Assembly: GCA_016879935.1 (NCBI GenBank)
Contig: JAACJQ010000101.1
Location: 1 to 64,000 of the forward strand
From: Archangiaceae bacterium
GTDB lineage: Bacteria; Myxococcota; Myxococcia; Myxococcales; Myxococcaceae
Length of the DNA stretch: 64,000 nt
Direction of reading: 5' to 3'
Every line of letters starts with the position of its first letter. Position 1 is the first letter of the stretch. The position numbers were made by a program, and so were the translations under genes. Below, piece after piece: positions 1 through 9,282 of this stretch. The notes below the pieces were generated by a model, which saw only the letters and a program-made list of their open reading frames with translations, was not told the origin of the DNA and ran no database searches.

Positions 1-350
1 GCGATCTCGCCGCTCAGATCTGCAAAGCGGCTCCGACGCGTGGGCAGGTCTGCAAACCCTCTCGAAACGACTGCACTGGCGTCGACACGTACTGCAAACC
101 TTCCGGCAGCGGCGACACGGGAACCTGCACCGGTCCGGCGGCGATCAACGAGCCCTGTGCCGTGCGCCTCGACCCCGACACCACCGTCAGCATTCCCTGC
201 GCGACCGGCTGGTGCGACACCACGAACACCTTCACCTGCCGCCCGCCCAGCAAGTCGCTCGGAACCGTCTGCACCCAGGACGCCGAGTGCATGTCGGGTC
301 GCTGCGCCGTTCAGCAGGATCGCAGCCTCAAGTGCACGGAAGCCTGCTGA
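1..350 (+). CDS. C-terminal part of a Cys-rich secreted-type protein (truncated by window edge)
   Basis: The reading frame is open from base 3 and ends with TGA at 348-350, giving about 115 residues with no start inside the window. Cysteines recur in short spaced pairs (for example C-x9-C and C-x6-C patterns, then C-T-Q-D-A-E-C-M-S-G-R-C near the end). That resembles the Dickkopf-type or EGF-like Cys-rich modules common in myxobacterial outer-membrane lipoproteins. No enzyme motif is visible. The N-terminus, and so any signal peptide, lies outside the window. The real-gene call is good because frame and composition are consistent; the function is unknown. Confidence 0.7.
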   Translation, partial: DLAAQICKAAPTRGQVCKPSRNDCTGVDTYCKPSGSGDTGTCTGPAAINEPCAVRLDPDTTVSIPCATGWCDTTNTFTCRPPSKSLGTVCTQDAECMSGRCAVQQDRSLKCTEAC

Positions 351-442
351 TTCACGGGCGTTCCGCACGGTTTTCGAAGTGCTGTCATCAAGCATCGGGG
401 TCGACGCATTGAAGCAACATGAGCGTCGATCAGGAGGGGTCC

Positions 443-2686
443 ATGAACGTCACGAGTGAGCTGCAGACGGTGACCATCTACCGCGAGGGTGCGGTGTGCA
501 CGCGGCGCGCGAAGGCGGAGCGTGTCGGGACCGAGGTGCGCGTCGTGGGGCTGCCGCTGAGCCTGGTGGCGGGCTCGGTACGCGGCCGGGTGCTGACGGG
601 CCCCGTCGGGCTGCGCGTGCTCGACGTGCGCCCGGGCTTCGACGTGGAGTTCGGCGACGCCGTCGACGAGTCGGCCGAGGTGAAGGCCCGTGACGCCGCG
701 AAGGTCGAGGTCGTGAGGCTCGAGCTGCGCTTCAACCGCTACGACGCCGAGCTGCGCGAGCTGCAGACGCTCAAGCCCCTGCCCTTCGAGCCGAAAGAAG
801 GAGACGCGCCGCGGGCGGCACCGGTCGAGGCCACCCTCGCGATGACGGCCTTCGTCGACGAGCGCATGAAGCAGCTGCTGGTCGACAAACGCGCCGTCGA
901 GAAGGAGCTCAAAGACGCGCGCGACGAGCTGCAGCTCCGCGAGCGCCGCCTGGCCGAAGCGTCTGCCGAGAAGCGGAACTCGAAGGCGAAGGTGACGCGC
1001 GCGATCGTGCTGTCGATGTCGCACGCGGCCGAAGGGCCGATCGAGCTCGAGGTCGAGTACCAGGTGCCGGGCGTGCGCTGGGTGCCCAACTACACGCTGC
1101 GGCTCGAGAAGGGCTTCGTGGGTGGCAAGCTGCGCATGCGCGCGTCGGTCGCCCAGAACACCGGTGAAGACTGGAAGGGCGTTTCGCTCTCGTTGTCGAC
1201 CGCGACGCTGCTCCGCCGCACCGACGTGCCCGAGCTCAAGTCGTTGCGCATCGGAAGAACCCAACCGCCTGCGCCGAAGCCGGGGTTCCGCGCGCCTCCG
1301 CCGGGGCTCGACGAGCTGTTCGCCGGGTACGACGCGATAAGCCGGCCCCTGCCTCCTCCGAAGTTCGAGCCACCGCCGCCCCCTCCACCGCCAGTGCGAC
1401 GGCAGGCGCCGCAGGTCTATCAGGAGAAGAAGAAGCTCGACACGGAGGTGCTGGAGCAGGCCTCCGAGCCCGCGCCCGAGATGGATGCGCCCATGAACCA
1501 TCGCACTCGAAGTGCGGCCGTCGCCGGCCCCGCCAAGCCGATGGCGCCGGGCGCGATGCCGATGCCCTCCGTTGCAGCGCCGATGATGCCCCCCATGCAG
1601 GCGATGCCCAAGCGCGGCGGCGGCGGCGTGTTCGGTGGCATGGCCCGCGCGGTCGGTGGTGCCGTGGGCGCCGTCGGCGCAGTCGCCGCGAGCGCGGTGA
1701 TGTCACGAGACGAGGACGAAGGTGGAGCCGACGGCTTTGCCGATGCCCTCTCCGAGGAGTCGCCGACCGGCAGCCAGTACGCGCCGGTGATTCCCACCTT
1801 CACGCCTGCAGAGGGGCTGCTCGACTACGACCGCCTGCGTATGCCCGGGGCCGAGGTCGCGGGCGCGCGTGGAAAGCTCTCGCAGGTCTCGGAGTTCGAC
1901 GCCGTCTTCGCCGTCGGCGTGACGGTGCAGGTCGACGTGCTGCTCGCCGTCTTGAACCTCTGGCAGCAGCGCACCTCGATGGTTCACGCGCTCCCCTTGC
2001 CTCCGCGCTGCACGATGGTGGCGTCGTTCGACGCCTTCGACTTCCGCTACGACTGCGTGGCGCCGGTCGACGTGCCCTCGACGGGCCAGTGGAGCACGGT
2101 GCCGGTGATGGAGTGCCAGGTGGGGCTCACGCCGCAGTACGTCTGCGTGCCCGCCGTCGAGCCGAAGGTGTACCGCACGCTCGCCATCTCGAACGCGTCG
2201 ACGACCGCGCTGCTCGCGGGCCCCGTCGAGGTCTCGGTTGGCGACGAGTTCCTCATGACGACGACGATGCCCGCGATTCCGCCCGGCGCGAACACGGAGC
2301 GGCTGGGGCTCGGCGTCGAGGAGGCCATCAAGGTCGCGCGAAAGACGAACTTCGCCGAGACGACGGGTGGATTCCTTGGCGGCTCGACGGTGCTCAAACA
2401 CGACGTCGACATCGAGGTGAACAACCGCCTCGCCAGTGCCGCCAACCTCGAGGTGCGCGAGCGCGTGCCACAGGTGCCGCTCTCGGAGAAGGACATCAAG
2501 GTCGAGGAGGCCGAGGTGAAACCTGCCTGGGGCAAGGTCGCCGGCCCGGTGGACGGCGTGGTGACCGAAGGCCTGAGGCGATGGCACGTGACGGTGCCAC
2601 CTGGTGGGCGCACGACGCTGACCGCTTCGTTTCTGGTGCGCATTCCGGCCGACAAGATGCTCGTCGGCGGCAACCGGAGGAACTGA
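443..2686 (+). CDS. DUF4139/DUF4140 mucoidy-inhibitor-like protein, 747 aa
   Basis: The N-terminal ~100 residues (TIYREGAVCTRRAKAE...) match the DUF4140 pattern. They are followed by a Glu/Arg-rich coiled coil (about 105-190) and a long beta-rich DUF4139-type region to the end, containing the family phrase GVRWVPNYTLRLE. Between them lie an insert with Pro runs (about 280-340) and a Gly/Ala/Met-rich stretch (about 365-430), unusual for the family. I chose ATG 443 over ATG 419 because AGGAGG (432-437) sits 5 bases before 443. The family was named for MuiA-like mucoidy inhibitors and its biochemical role is not established. A second family member starts 2 bases after this stop, so the pair is cotranscribed. 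No signal peptide is visible. Confidence 0.85.
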   Translation: MNVTSELQTVTIYREGAVCTRRAKAERVGTEVRVVGLPLSLVAGSVRGRVLTGPVGLRVLDVRPGFDVEFGDAVDESAEVKARDAAKVEVVRLELRFNRYDAELRELQTLKPLPFEPKEGDAPRAAPVEATLAMTAFVDERMKQLLVDKRAVEKELKDARDELQLRERRLAEASAEKRNSKAKVTRAIVLSMSHAAEGPIELEVEYQVPGVRWVPNYTLRLEKGFVGGKLRMRASVAQNTGEDWKGVSLSLSTATLLRRTDVPELKSLRIGRTQPPAPKPGFRAPPPGLDELFAGYDAISRPLPPPKFEPPPPPPPPVRRQAPQVYQEKKKLDTEVLEQASEPAPEMDAPMNHRTRSAAVAGPAKPMAPGAMPMPSVAAPMMPPMQAMPKRGGGGVFGGMARAVGGAVGAVGAVAASAVMSRDEDEGGADGFADALSEESPTGSQYAPVIPTFTPAEGLLDYDRLRMPGAEVAGARGKLSQVSEFDAVFAVGVTVQVDVLLAVLNLWQQRTSMVHALPLPPRCTMVASFDAFDFRYDCVAPVDVPSTGQWSTVPVMECQVGLTPQYVCVPAVEPKVYRTLAISNASTTALLAGPVEVSVGDEFLMTTTMPAIPPGANTERLGLGVEEAIKVARKTNFAETTGGFLGGSTVLKHDVDIEVNNRLASAANLEVRERVPQVPLSEKDIKVEEAEVKPAWGKVAGPVDGVVTEGLRRWHVTVPPGGRTTLTASFLVRIPADKMLVGGNRRN

Positions 2687-2688
2687 AC

Positions 2689-4203
2689 ATGAAGCTCGAT
2701 CACGTGATCGTCATGGAAGACCGCGCGCAGGTGGAGCGTCGCGGAACGGTTTCGCTCGCAGGAGGCATCTCGACGGTGGAGCTGCCCGGCTTCCCGCTCG
2801 TGGCCGTCGATCGATCGCTCTCGGTGGAAGCGACGGGCGCGACGGTGCACGAAGCGCGGCTGGTGCGCCGCTGGAAGCAGAAAGAGAAAGGCGGTCTGCC
2901 CGCAGACGCGAGCGAGCTGCGCAAGCGGGTGCAGACGTTGATCGACACCCAGTACACGCACGACTCCGATGTCTACCGGCTGACGACCCGGCGCGAGGCG
3001 CTGAGCGTCGCGCGGCAGGCGCTGCTGCAGTCGATGGGGCAGCGGGTCGGTTACGGCGAAGCCGACGTGGCGACGTGGCAGACGCAGCTCGAGGCGTTGT
3101 CGGCGCAGCAGCGCGAGAACGACGAAGCCGTACGCACCGCTCAAGCGGCGGTCGACTCGGTGAAGCGCGAGCTGCAGGCGACGCGACAGGCGCTGGCGCT
3201 GGCCGAGGAGCGCGTGGAGGATCTCGAGTGTTTCCTCTCGCTCACGCTCGAAGGCCAGGGCGAGGTGGCGGTGCGGGTCAGCTACCTGGTGCCGTGCGCA
3301 GTCTGGCGGCCCGCGTATCGCGCGACGCTCTCGGGTGAGCAGGTGCTCTTCGAGTCCGAAGCGGTGGTGTGGCAACGCACCGGAGAAGCGTGGAACGACG
3401 TGCAGCTCGAGTTCTCGACGGCGCGCCCGACGCTCGGCACGACGCCGCCAACGCTGGTCGATGACTGGTTGTCGCTGCGACCCAAGACGTCGGTCGAGAA
3501 GCGCGTGGTCGACGTGACCGTGCGTGAAGAGGTGATTCAGACCGCCGGAGAAGTGTCGACGACGGTGCCCGAGCTGCCAGGGCTCGATGACGGTGGCGAA
3601 GCGCGGCTGATCACGGCTCCGGCGCGATCGACGGTTCCCAGTGATGGCCAGCCCCACCGCGTTCCACTCGGCCGCTTCGAGGCGAAGGCGACGCTCGAGC
3701 TGGTGTGTCCACCGGAGTTCTCTCCCCTCGCCTTCACCGTCGCGCGGTTTCCCAACGCGGGGAGCTCGGTACTGCTCGCAGGGCCGGTCGATCTGATCCG
3801 CTCCGCCGGCTTCGTGGGTCGCTCGCAGGTCTCGTTCACCGCGCCTCAGGAGACGTTGAAGCTCTCGTTCGGCAGTGAAGACGGCGTTCGCGTGACGCGC
3901 GTGGTGGACGAGAAGGTCGACGAGGCGCGGCTCACCGGGCGCAAGACGACGAAGAAGATCGTCACGCTGCACGTGTCGAACGCGAGCCGCGAACCGAAGC
4001 GGCTCAATCTGGAAGAACGGCTGTTCGTCTCCGAGGTGAAGGAGGTCGAAGTGCAGGTGCTCCAGAAGGAGTGCGACCCCGCGCCGAACACCGTGTCGAA
4101 GGACGGCATCGCGCGCATGGAGATCGCGCTCGGCCCCAACGCGACGAAGAAGGTGAAGTTCGTGTGGGAAGTGAGCGCGGCGAGCAAGGTCGCAGGGCTC
4201 TGA
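2689..4203 (+). CDS. Second DUF4139-family mucoidy-inhibitor-like protein, 504 aa
   Basis: This is a paralogue of the upstream gene without its low-complexity insert. It has an N-terminal beta domain (about 1-85), a heptad-like Gln/Glu/Arg-rich coiled coil (about 90-185) and a C-terminal DUF4139 region beginning near VRVSYLVPCAVWRPAYRATL. ATG 2689 follows GGAGG (2676-2680) with 8 bases between, and the upstream gene stops at 2686, so translation is probably coupled. The two proteins share architecture but differ clearly in sequence, which suggests a heteromeric pair rather than a recent duplication. The family assignment is strong; the molecular function is unknown. Confidence 0.85.
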   Translation: MKLDHVIVMEDRAQVERRGTVSLAGGISTVELPGFPLVAVDRSLSVEATGATVHEARLVRRWKQKEKGGLPADASELRKRVQTLIDTQYTHDSDVYRLTTRREALSVARQALLQSMGQRVGYGEADVATWQTQLEALSAQQRENDEAVRTAQAAVDSVKRELQATRQALALAEERVEDLECFLSLTLEGQGEVAVRVSYLVPCAVWRPAYRATLSGEQVLFESEAVVWQRTGEAWNDVQLEFSTARPTLGTTPPTLVDDWLSLRPKTSVEKRVVDVTVREEVIQTAGEVSTTVPELPGLDDGGEARLITAPARSTVPSDGQPHRVPLGRFEAKATLELVCPPEFSPLAFTVARFPNAGSSVLLAGPVDLIRSAGFVGRSQVSFTAPQETLKLSFGSEDGVRVTRVVDEKVDEARLTGRKTTKKIVTLHVSNASREPKRLNLEERLFVSEVKEVEVQVLQKECDPAPNTVSKDGIARMEIALGPNATKKVKFVWEVSAASKVAGL

Positions 4204-4206
4204 TCT

Positions 4207-4497
4207 TCAGGCGAGGCCGAGCATCAGGGCCCACGCCGTCACGAAGAGCGACAGCGGGAAGACGCTCCACACCAGCCATCGCGGACGACCATCGGCGATG
4301 GCGACGACCGCGCACGCGAGCGAGACCAGCGCGAGCGCAAGCGAGAGAATCGCGCTGAGGTCGCGGTCCAAAGAGCCGGTCCAGAGGTTGCGCGCCGACC
4401 ACGCGAACACGAGCACCGAAGCCACGCTGAAGACCACGGCTCCGGAGGCGGCGACCATTCCTCGACGCATGCGCTCCCTGGTGAACAGCCGGAGCAC
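4207..4497 (-). CDS. Small membrane protein with three predicted helices, 96 aa
   Basis: A basic N-terminus (RERMRRG) is followed by three hydrophobic segments, about residues 12-34, 48-67 and 72-94. That gives a compact inner-membrane protein with no soluble domain. The start is uncertain: GTG 4497 gives 96 residues, and ATG 4470 (behind AGGGAG) gives 87. It converges on the DUF4139 pair, with 3 bases between the stop codons. No family is recognised. The hydrophobic pattern supports a real gene, but its size lowers confidence. Confidence 0.6.
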   Translation of the reverse strand: MLRLFTRERMRRGMVAASGAVVFSVASVLVFAWSARNLWTGSLDRDLSAILSLALALVSLACAVVAIADGRPRWLVWSVFPLSLFVTAWALMLGLA

Positions 4498-4713
4498 CTC
4501 CGTGGCGCGGCCACGGAGCCGGGGTGCATGGACAGATCATACTCCGGGACTCGTACCGACCCCTTCGGCGCGCATCGGATCAGGCTCGGGGACGGGCCAC
4601 GGACGATGATCGGACCTGCACGGGCCTTTCCGCGGTCGCCGGCCAAGGCACCTCGACCGGGAGCGGTCACGCCCTCGCTGAGTTTGGAACACCGGAAGCG
4701 CTACGCTCGCTCC

Positions 4714-5451
4714 ATGTTCCGCCGATTTTTCATGCTGCTCGGGCTCGCTGGCTGCCAGACGTTGGCGCCAGCGACCACTCCCGCGAGCCACGAGCCCGCC
4801 ATCGACACGGCCTGTCTCGACCGCGCCCGCAACGGAACGCTGCTGTCTTCGCTACCCAAGAAGCTCGGCGCCTTCGAGCTCTCGTCGAAGAACGGAACCA
4901 CCTTCACCCTTCACCGCACAGGTCGGCCGTTCACCGAGGCCGAGGGCAAGACGCTGTGGGAACAGCTCGGCGCGGCGAGCCCGCTTCGAGGCCTGAGCAG
5001 CGGCAGCTCGGCGATGTACAGCATCGACAAATGCCCTGGCATCGCTGACGGCGGTTGTCTGACCTTCTCGATCCATCTCTGCCAGACGAGCCTCGAGACG
5101 ATCGTCGCCGACCTCGACGCCGCATCGAAACACGCGCCCGACGCCGAGCTCTTCGTCACCCTCACCGCGCACGAGGCTGGTGGCCCCGGGTGCAAAGACG
5201 GCCCGCGCTGCACGCCGACGCCGCACTACTCGACGAAAGAAGAGCACTACCGATCGACGCGCCTTCGCAACGCGATTCCGAAGTGGAGCGCCGGCGCGTG
5301 CCGTGACGACGGCGACTGCGAGGGCGGCGGAAACGTCTGCCAGTCCTGGTACCTGCGCGGCAACGCCGAGCTCGCCATCGCGATCGAACACAGCCAGCCG
5401 ACCTTCTGCGGCTGCATCGAGAGGCAGTGCATCTGGTTCACTCAGGAGTGA
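4714..5451 (+). CDS. Lipoprotein of unknown function, 245 aa
   Basis: The N-terminus (MFRRFFMLLGLAGC) is a lipoprotein signal with lipobox L-A-G-C, lipidated at Cys14. The frame is open further upstream, but the signal peptide fixes the start at ATG 4714. The mature part holds about a dozen cysteines, including a C-terminal cluster (C-R-D-D-G-D-C...C-Q-S-W and C-G-C-I-E-R-Q-C). This suggests a disulfide-rich exported protein. No enzyme motif was seen. It lies 2 bases upstream of the VOC-family gene, so the two are probably cotranscribed. Confidence 0.75.
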   Translation: MFRRFFMLLGLAGCQTLAPATTPASHEPAIDTACLDRARNGTLLSSLPKKLGAFELSSKNGTTFTLHRTGRPFTEAEGKTLWEQLGAASPLRGLSSGSSAMYSIDKCPGIADGGCLTFSIHLCQTSLETIVADLDAASKHAPDAELFVTLTAHEAGGPGCKDGPRCTPTPHYSTKEEHYRSTRLRNAIPKWSAGACRDDGDCEGGGNVCQSWYLRGNAELAIAIEHSQPTFCGCIERQCIWFTQE

Positions 5452-5453
5452 CG

Positions 5454-6014
5454 ATGGACTTTCACCACTTCGAGCTGCGAACGACCGATGTCGCGGCCGC
5501 ACGGAAGTTCTACGAGGCAGTGCTCGTCTCGCCGCTCGAATCGCTCATCACCGAGTTGCCCGCGGTCGCCCGAGCGCGTGGCGCTCCAGCGCACTGGTTG
5601 GGCCACCTGCACGTCGATGACCTCGAGCGAACGGTCGCCGCATTCCTCGAAGCAGGCGCCGAACGCCTCGGGCCTGCACGAACCACCGACGACGGCGCGC
5701 CAGTCATCGGCCTTCGTGATCCCTTCGGAGCGGCGGTCGCACTGACCTCACGCCCAGTTCGCGCGACGGTGCGTGCCCGACCGATGCACCTGAGCCACGA
5801 CCCCGAGCGGGCGCGACGGCTCTACGCCCTCGACGCGACGTTTCTTCCCATCACCGACGCGACGATCCACGCGCAGTGGGTCTTCCCCATCGTCGTGACG
5901 AACTTCGAGCAGACCATCGACCGCATTCGAAGGCTCGGCGGTGACGTGCTGATCTCGCCAGCTGGCGCGTACGCGCACGATCCGCAGGGTGCGGCGTTCG
6001 CCGTGACGGGTTAG
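5454..6014 (+). CDS. VOC superfamily (glyoxalase/bleomycin-resistance-like) protein, 186 aa
   Basis: The opening MDFHHFELRTTDVAAARKFY is the first strand-helix unit of a vicinal-oxygen-chelate fold. A second half-module follows near WVFPIVVTNFEQTIDRIRRLGG, so the protein holds two beta-alpha-beta-beta-beta repeats. The first half keeps H5 as a possible metal ligand, but other ligands cannot be assigned with certainty. AGGAG (5443-5447) precedes ATG 5454 with good spacing. VOC proteins include glyoxalases, dioxygenases and resistance proteins; the substrate here cannot be predicted. Confidence 0.8.
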   Translation: MDFHHFELRTTDVAAARKFYEAVLVSPLESLITELPAVARARGAPAHWLGHLHVDDLERTVAAFLEAGAERLGPARTTDDGAPVIGLRDPFGAAVALTSRPVRATVRARPMHLSHDPERARRLYALDATFLPITDATIHAQWVFPIVVTNFEQTIDRIRRLGGDVLISPAGAYAHDPQGAAFAVTG

Positions 6015-6018
6015 CGGC

Positions 6019-6690
6019 TCACGACGCGGGCGGCGGCTCTTTCGGCAGCTCGGCAGCGACCTCGGGCTTCGGTGCTTCGGCCTGAGCCTTCGCCATGGCC
6101 GCAGCGATGGCGGCCTGCCGACGGCTCCAGAACCAGTACGCCGTGTATGCGCCCAGCAACCCCACCACGATCATCGACCCGTCAGTGCTCGCAGGTGGGC
6201 GTGGCGGCGGCGGCGGAACGGGCGTGCGCTCCATCACGTCGGGCGTCAGCTCGGAGGCCCTGGTGAACACCATCACTTCGCTCACCGAGTACATGCGATC
6301 GCCACCTTCAGCGGTCAGTCGCAGGTACCTCGCCTGGCCCTTGAGCGTCGTCGTCGTGCGCGTGCGCAACCCGGCCAGCGCGTCTTGCGGCGCGCGCCAG
6401 AGCGGCTGAAAGAAGTTCCCGTCGACCGAGCTCCACAAGATGAAGTCGTCGTTGTTGTCGCCCTGAATCAGCGCGGCTTCGATCGGGTACGTCTGGCCGA
6501 GGTCCCACTCGAGCACGCCGTCGGGCGCGATGATGGCGGCCAGCTGCGAGTCCCACGGAGCGCCTTCGTACTCACCCTTCGCATCACGCACGACCGTGGA
6601 GCGTTGAACGCCCTGATCCTTGCGCACCTGCGCCGAGGGCAACAGCCCGGGAGACGCTCCCACCACTGCCAGCAGCACGACCGAGATCAT
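6019..6690 (-). CDS. Exported discoidin-like (F5/8 type C-like) protein with C-terminal membrane anchor, 223 aa
   Basis: A short hydrophobic signal (MISVVLLAVVGASPGLLP) precedes one discoidin-like beta-sandwich at about residues 30-145. Its pattern is typical: an opening S-x-x-x-D-x-x-x-G-APWDS segment, VLEWDLGQTYPIEAALIQGDN in the middle, and ARYLRLTAEGG near the end. A Pro-rich hinge, a transmembrane helix (about 172-190) and a charged Ala/Lys/Glu tail follow. The likely role is binding glycans or surface polymers at the envelope. The gene converges on the VOC gene, with 4 bases between the two stop codons. Confidence 0.75.
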   Translation of the reverse strand: MISVVLLAVVGASPGLLPSAQVRKDQGVQRSTVVRDAKGEYEGAPWDSQLAAIIAPDGVLEWDLGQTYPIEAALIQGDNNDDFILWSSVDGNFFQPLWRAPQDALAGLRTRTTTTLKGQARYLRLTAEGGDRMYSVSEVMVFTRASELTPDVMERTPVPPPPPRPPASTDGSMIVVGLLGAYTAYWFWSRRQAAIAAAMAKAQAEAPKPEVAAELPKEPPPAS

Positions 6691-6784
6691 CGGCGCGACG
6701 CTCTAGCCTCAATGGGGCCCCATCGTCGACGCTCCTCTCGGCGGTCGCGTGTCATTTCGGTTCCGGGTTCCGCCCGGGTAGGCG

Positions 6785-8395
6785 ATGGTGTGCGCACCAC
6801 TGATGGCTCAGACGCTCGGGAAGTACACACTCGTCCGCAAGCTGGCGACCGGAGGCATGGCCGAGGTCTTCCTCGCGCGCTCCGACGGCCCCATGGGCTT
6901 CCAGAAGAAGCTCGTCGTGAAGCGAATTCTCCCGCACTTCGGAGAGGACCAGAACTTCATCAACATGTTCCTGTCGGAGGCGCGGCTCGCGGCCGAGCTG
7001 AACCACCCGAACGTGGTGCAGATCTTCGACTTCGGGCAGACCGACGGCACCTACTACATCGCGATGGAGTTCATCGACGGGCCGAACCTCCGCGCGCTCA
7101 ACAAGGCGGCGCGTGAGACCGTCGGGCCGATCTCCCTGCCGCTGTGCGCCCGCATCATCGCGCTCGCTGCGGAAGGCCTCGGCTACGCGCACGATCTGAA
7201 GAACCAGGCCGGCCAGCCGATGAACCTGGTGCACCGCGACATCTCGCCCGACAACGTGCTCGTCTCGCGCAACGGCGCGGTGAAGGTCGTCGACTTCGGC
7301 ATCGCCAAGGCCAGCACGCAGCCGCACCTCACGAAGAGCGGCGTCATCAAGGGCAAGCTCGCGTACATGCCGCCCGAGCAGCTCGCGCGTGAGCCGCTCG
7401 ATCGCCGCGCCGACGTCTTCGCGCTTGGCGTGGTGCTCTACGAGCTCGTCTGTGGCGCGATGCCGTTCGACGCGACGAGTGAAGTCAGCATCATTCAGGC
7501 GATCATGGGCAGCGAGCCCCTCGTGCGCGCGAGCAACAAGCGCAACGATCTGCCGCCTGCGCTCGACGCGATCATCTCGAAGTGCCTCGAGAAGGACGTG
7601 ACCAAGCGGTACCAGAGCTGCCGCGAGTTCCAGATGGATCTCGAGCGCTTCATCGCGTCGACCGGAGAGGTCGTCTCGGTGGCCGACGTCGGCAAGCTGG
7701 TCGAGCACCTCTTCCCAGAGGACCACGAGGTCACGCTCCAGAACGTGCTGCCGCCCGGGGGCATTCAGCTCGATCGCACGCACCCCTCGTCGGCTTCGCA
7801 GGAGCGGCTGGCGCCCCCCGTGCCCACCCAGGCCGGCACCGGCATGTCGGCGACGACGCTCAAGCCGATCGACACCGGCTCACACGGGGCCTCGAAGTCG
7901 AAGGGGCCGCTGTTCGCCGGCCTCGGCCTGGGCGCGATCGCCATTGGCGTCGGGGCCTACCTCGCCCTCAAGCCGCCTCCCCCGCCGCCGAAGGTCGACC
8001 CGTTGCCGCCTCCCGTCGTCACGCCGCTGCCGCCGGTCGTGGCTGTCGTCGACGCAGGCGCTCCGGAGCCCATCGTCGACGCAGGGGCTGCGGTGGTGGT
8101 GGCCGAGATCGACGCGGGCGCGCCAGTCGTGGTGGCCGAGGTCGTCGATGCCGGCTCGAAGGTCGTCGCGCCGGTGGCGAAGATGGGGCGAATCGACTTC
8201 CGCATTCGCCCAGTCGGCCGCGTCTACCTCGACGGAAAGTTCCTCGGCGAGACGCCGCTCGGAAAAGAGATTCCTGCGAGCCTCGGCGTTCACACCATCA
8301 AGGTGATCGAGCCCGGCTCGAACAAGACCATCGAGAAGAGCTTCACGGTGAAGCCGGGCACCAACCCGTTCACCCACAACTTCAACCTGGAGTGA
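6785..8395 (+). CDS. Membrane-anchored Ser/Thr protein kinase with PEGA-like tail, 536 aa
   Basis: This is a Hanks-type kinase. Visible motifs are the Gly-rich loop ATGGMAEVF (21-29), catalytic Lys46 in VVK, HRD 150-152 with D152 as catalytic base, and DFG 170-172, then APE-like PPEQ. The kinase domain ends near 295. After a linker there is one transmembrane helix (about 375-396), a Pro run, repeats of VDAG, and a C-terminal PEGA-like domain (about 463-536; GRVYLDGKFLGETPLGK) that would face the periplasm. An internal ATG at 6803 is an alternative start. The gene leads a compact operon; the next gene begins 2 bases after its stop. The stimulus and substrates are unknown. Confidence 0.93.
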   Translation: MVCAPLMAQTLGKYTLVRKLATGGMAEVFLARSDGPMGFQKKLVVKRILPHFGEDQNFINMFLSEARLAAELNHPNVVQIFDFGQTDGTYYIAMEFIDGPNLRALNKAARETVGPISLPLCARIIALAAEGLGYAHDLKNQAGQPMNLVHRDISPDNVLVSRNGAVKVVDFGIAKASTQPHLTKSGVIKGKLAYMPPEQLAREPLDRRADVFALGVVLYELVCGAMPFDATSEVSIIQAIMGSEPLVRASNKRNDLPPALDAIISKCLEKDVTKRYQSCREFQMDLERFIASTGEVVSVADVGKLVEHLFPEDHEVTLQNVLPPGGIQLDRTHPSSASQERLAPPVPTQAGTGMSATTLKPIDTGSHGASKSKGPLFAGLGLGAIAIGVGAYLALKPPPPPPKVDPLPPPVVTPLPPVVAVVDAGAPEPIVDAGAAVVVAEIDAGAPVVVAEVVDAGSKVVAPVAKMGRIDFRIRPVGRVYLDGKFLGETPLGKEIPASLGVHTIKVIEPGSNKTIEKSFTVKPGTNPFTHNFNLE

Positions 8396-8397
8396 GC

Positions 8398-9282
8398 ATG
8401 CTCCGCTCAATCATCGTCGCCGTCGTGGTGGCGACCTCAGCCGTGGCGTCGGCGCAGCAGTCTGCCGAGGTCACCAAGTACCTGCAGGCCACCATCGCGC
8501 TCTACGAGAACCTCGAGTACGCGAAGGCCCTCGCGCAGGTGCAGAAGGCCAAGGCCAAGGCCAAGACGCCCGACGACGAGGCGCGCTGCGAGGTGCTCGA
8601 GGCCATCGTGCTCGCCGACATGGGCAAGGACGAGAAGGCGACCAAGGCGTTCCAGTCGGCCTTCTCGTTCGACCCCGAACTCAAGCTGCCGGTGGCTGTC
8701 GCTCCGAAGATCACCGCGCTCGCCGAGAAGGCGCGCGAGCAGGTGAAGAAGATGCTCGCGCCCACCATCGCCGCGCAGAAGGCCGACGAAGAGAAACGGC
8801 TCGCCGAAGAGAAGGCGAAGGCCGACGCCATCAAGGCCGAAGAGGACAAGCGCCGAGCCGAAGCGGTGGCCCAGCAGCAGAAGGAAGAAGACGATCGGCG
8901 CAAGGCCATGCAACCGCCTCCCGCGGTGGTGAAGAGCGGGCCCCGCCTGCGATCGCTCTCGTGGATTCCGGGCGCCGTCGGCCTGCTCGGTGCCGGCGTC
9001 GCGACCGCTGCCTTCGTGAGCGCCTCGGGCAGCTACAACAGCCTGGTGATGGGCATGTCGCTGACGCCCGCGCAGGCACTGGCAGCTCGCGACGGCGGCA
9101 AGACGATGGCGCTCATCGGGTGGATCTCCTCGGGCGTCGCGGTCGCTGGCATTGGCGCGGCGGTGGTGATGTTCCTGATGGGGAACGGTGATGCCGCACC
9201 ACCGGTGAGCGTCACGCTCACGCCGCAGGGCGCGTCGGTGTCGGTCTTCGGCAGCTTCGACGTGGCGGAGGTGGTGCGATGA
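8398..9282 (+). CDS. Exported coiled-coil protein with C-terminal hydrophobic segments, 294 aa
   Basis: The signal peptide MLRSIIVAVVVATSAVASAQ is followed by a helical TPR-like region (about 25-110). A Lys/Glu/Ala-rich coiled coil comes next (about 120-178, EEKRLAEEKAKADAIKAEED), then two hydrophobic segments near 195-215 and 240-260 and a short Val/Thr-rich tail. GGAG (8389-8392) precedes ATG 8398. Myxobacteria often place such proteins directly after PEGA kinases. A scaffold linking kinase and envelope is an inference only. The end overlaps the next gene by ATGA. Confidence 0.82.
   Translation: MLRSIIVAVVVATSAVASAQQSAEVTKYLQATIALYENLEYAKALAQVQKAKAKAKTPDDEARCEVLEAIVLADMGKDEKATKAFQSAFSFDPELKLPVAVAPKITALAEKAREQVKKMLAPTIAAQKADEEKRLAEEKAKADAIKAEEDKRRAEAVAQQQKEEDDRRKAMQPPPAVVKSGPRLRSLSWIPGAVGLLGAGVATAAFVSASGSYNSLVMGMSLTPAQALAARDGGKTMALIGWISSGVAVAGIGAAVVMFLMGNGDAAPPVSVTLTPQGASVSVFGSFDVAEVVR

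Noticed and set aside
2047-3972. A 641-residue open frame antisense to the DUF4139 pair
   Set aside because: High-GC genes often leave long antisense frames open. This one is Arg/His/Leu rich, has no ribosome-binding site or family match, and the sense strand encodes coherent domains.
7582-8397. Upstream extension of the exported coiled-coil protein reading through the kinase gene
   Set aside because: The signal peptide and GGAG at ATG 8398 define the true start. The upstream part is a shifted reading of the kinase.
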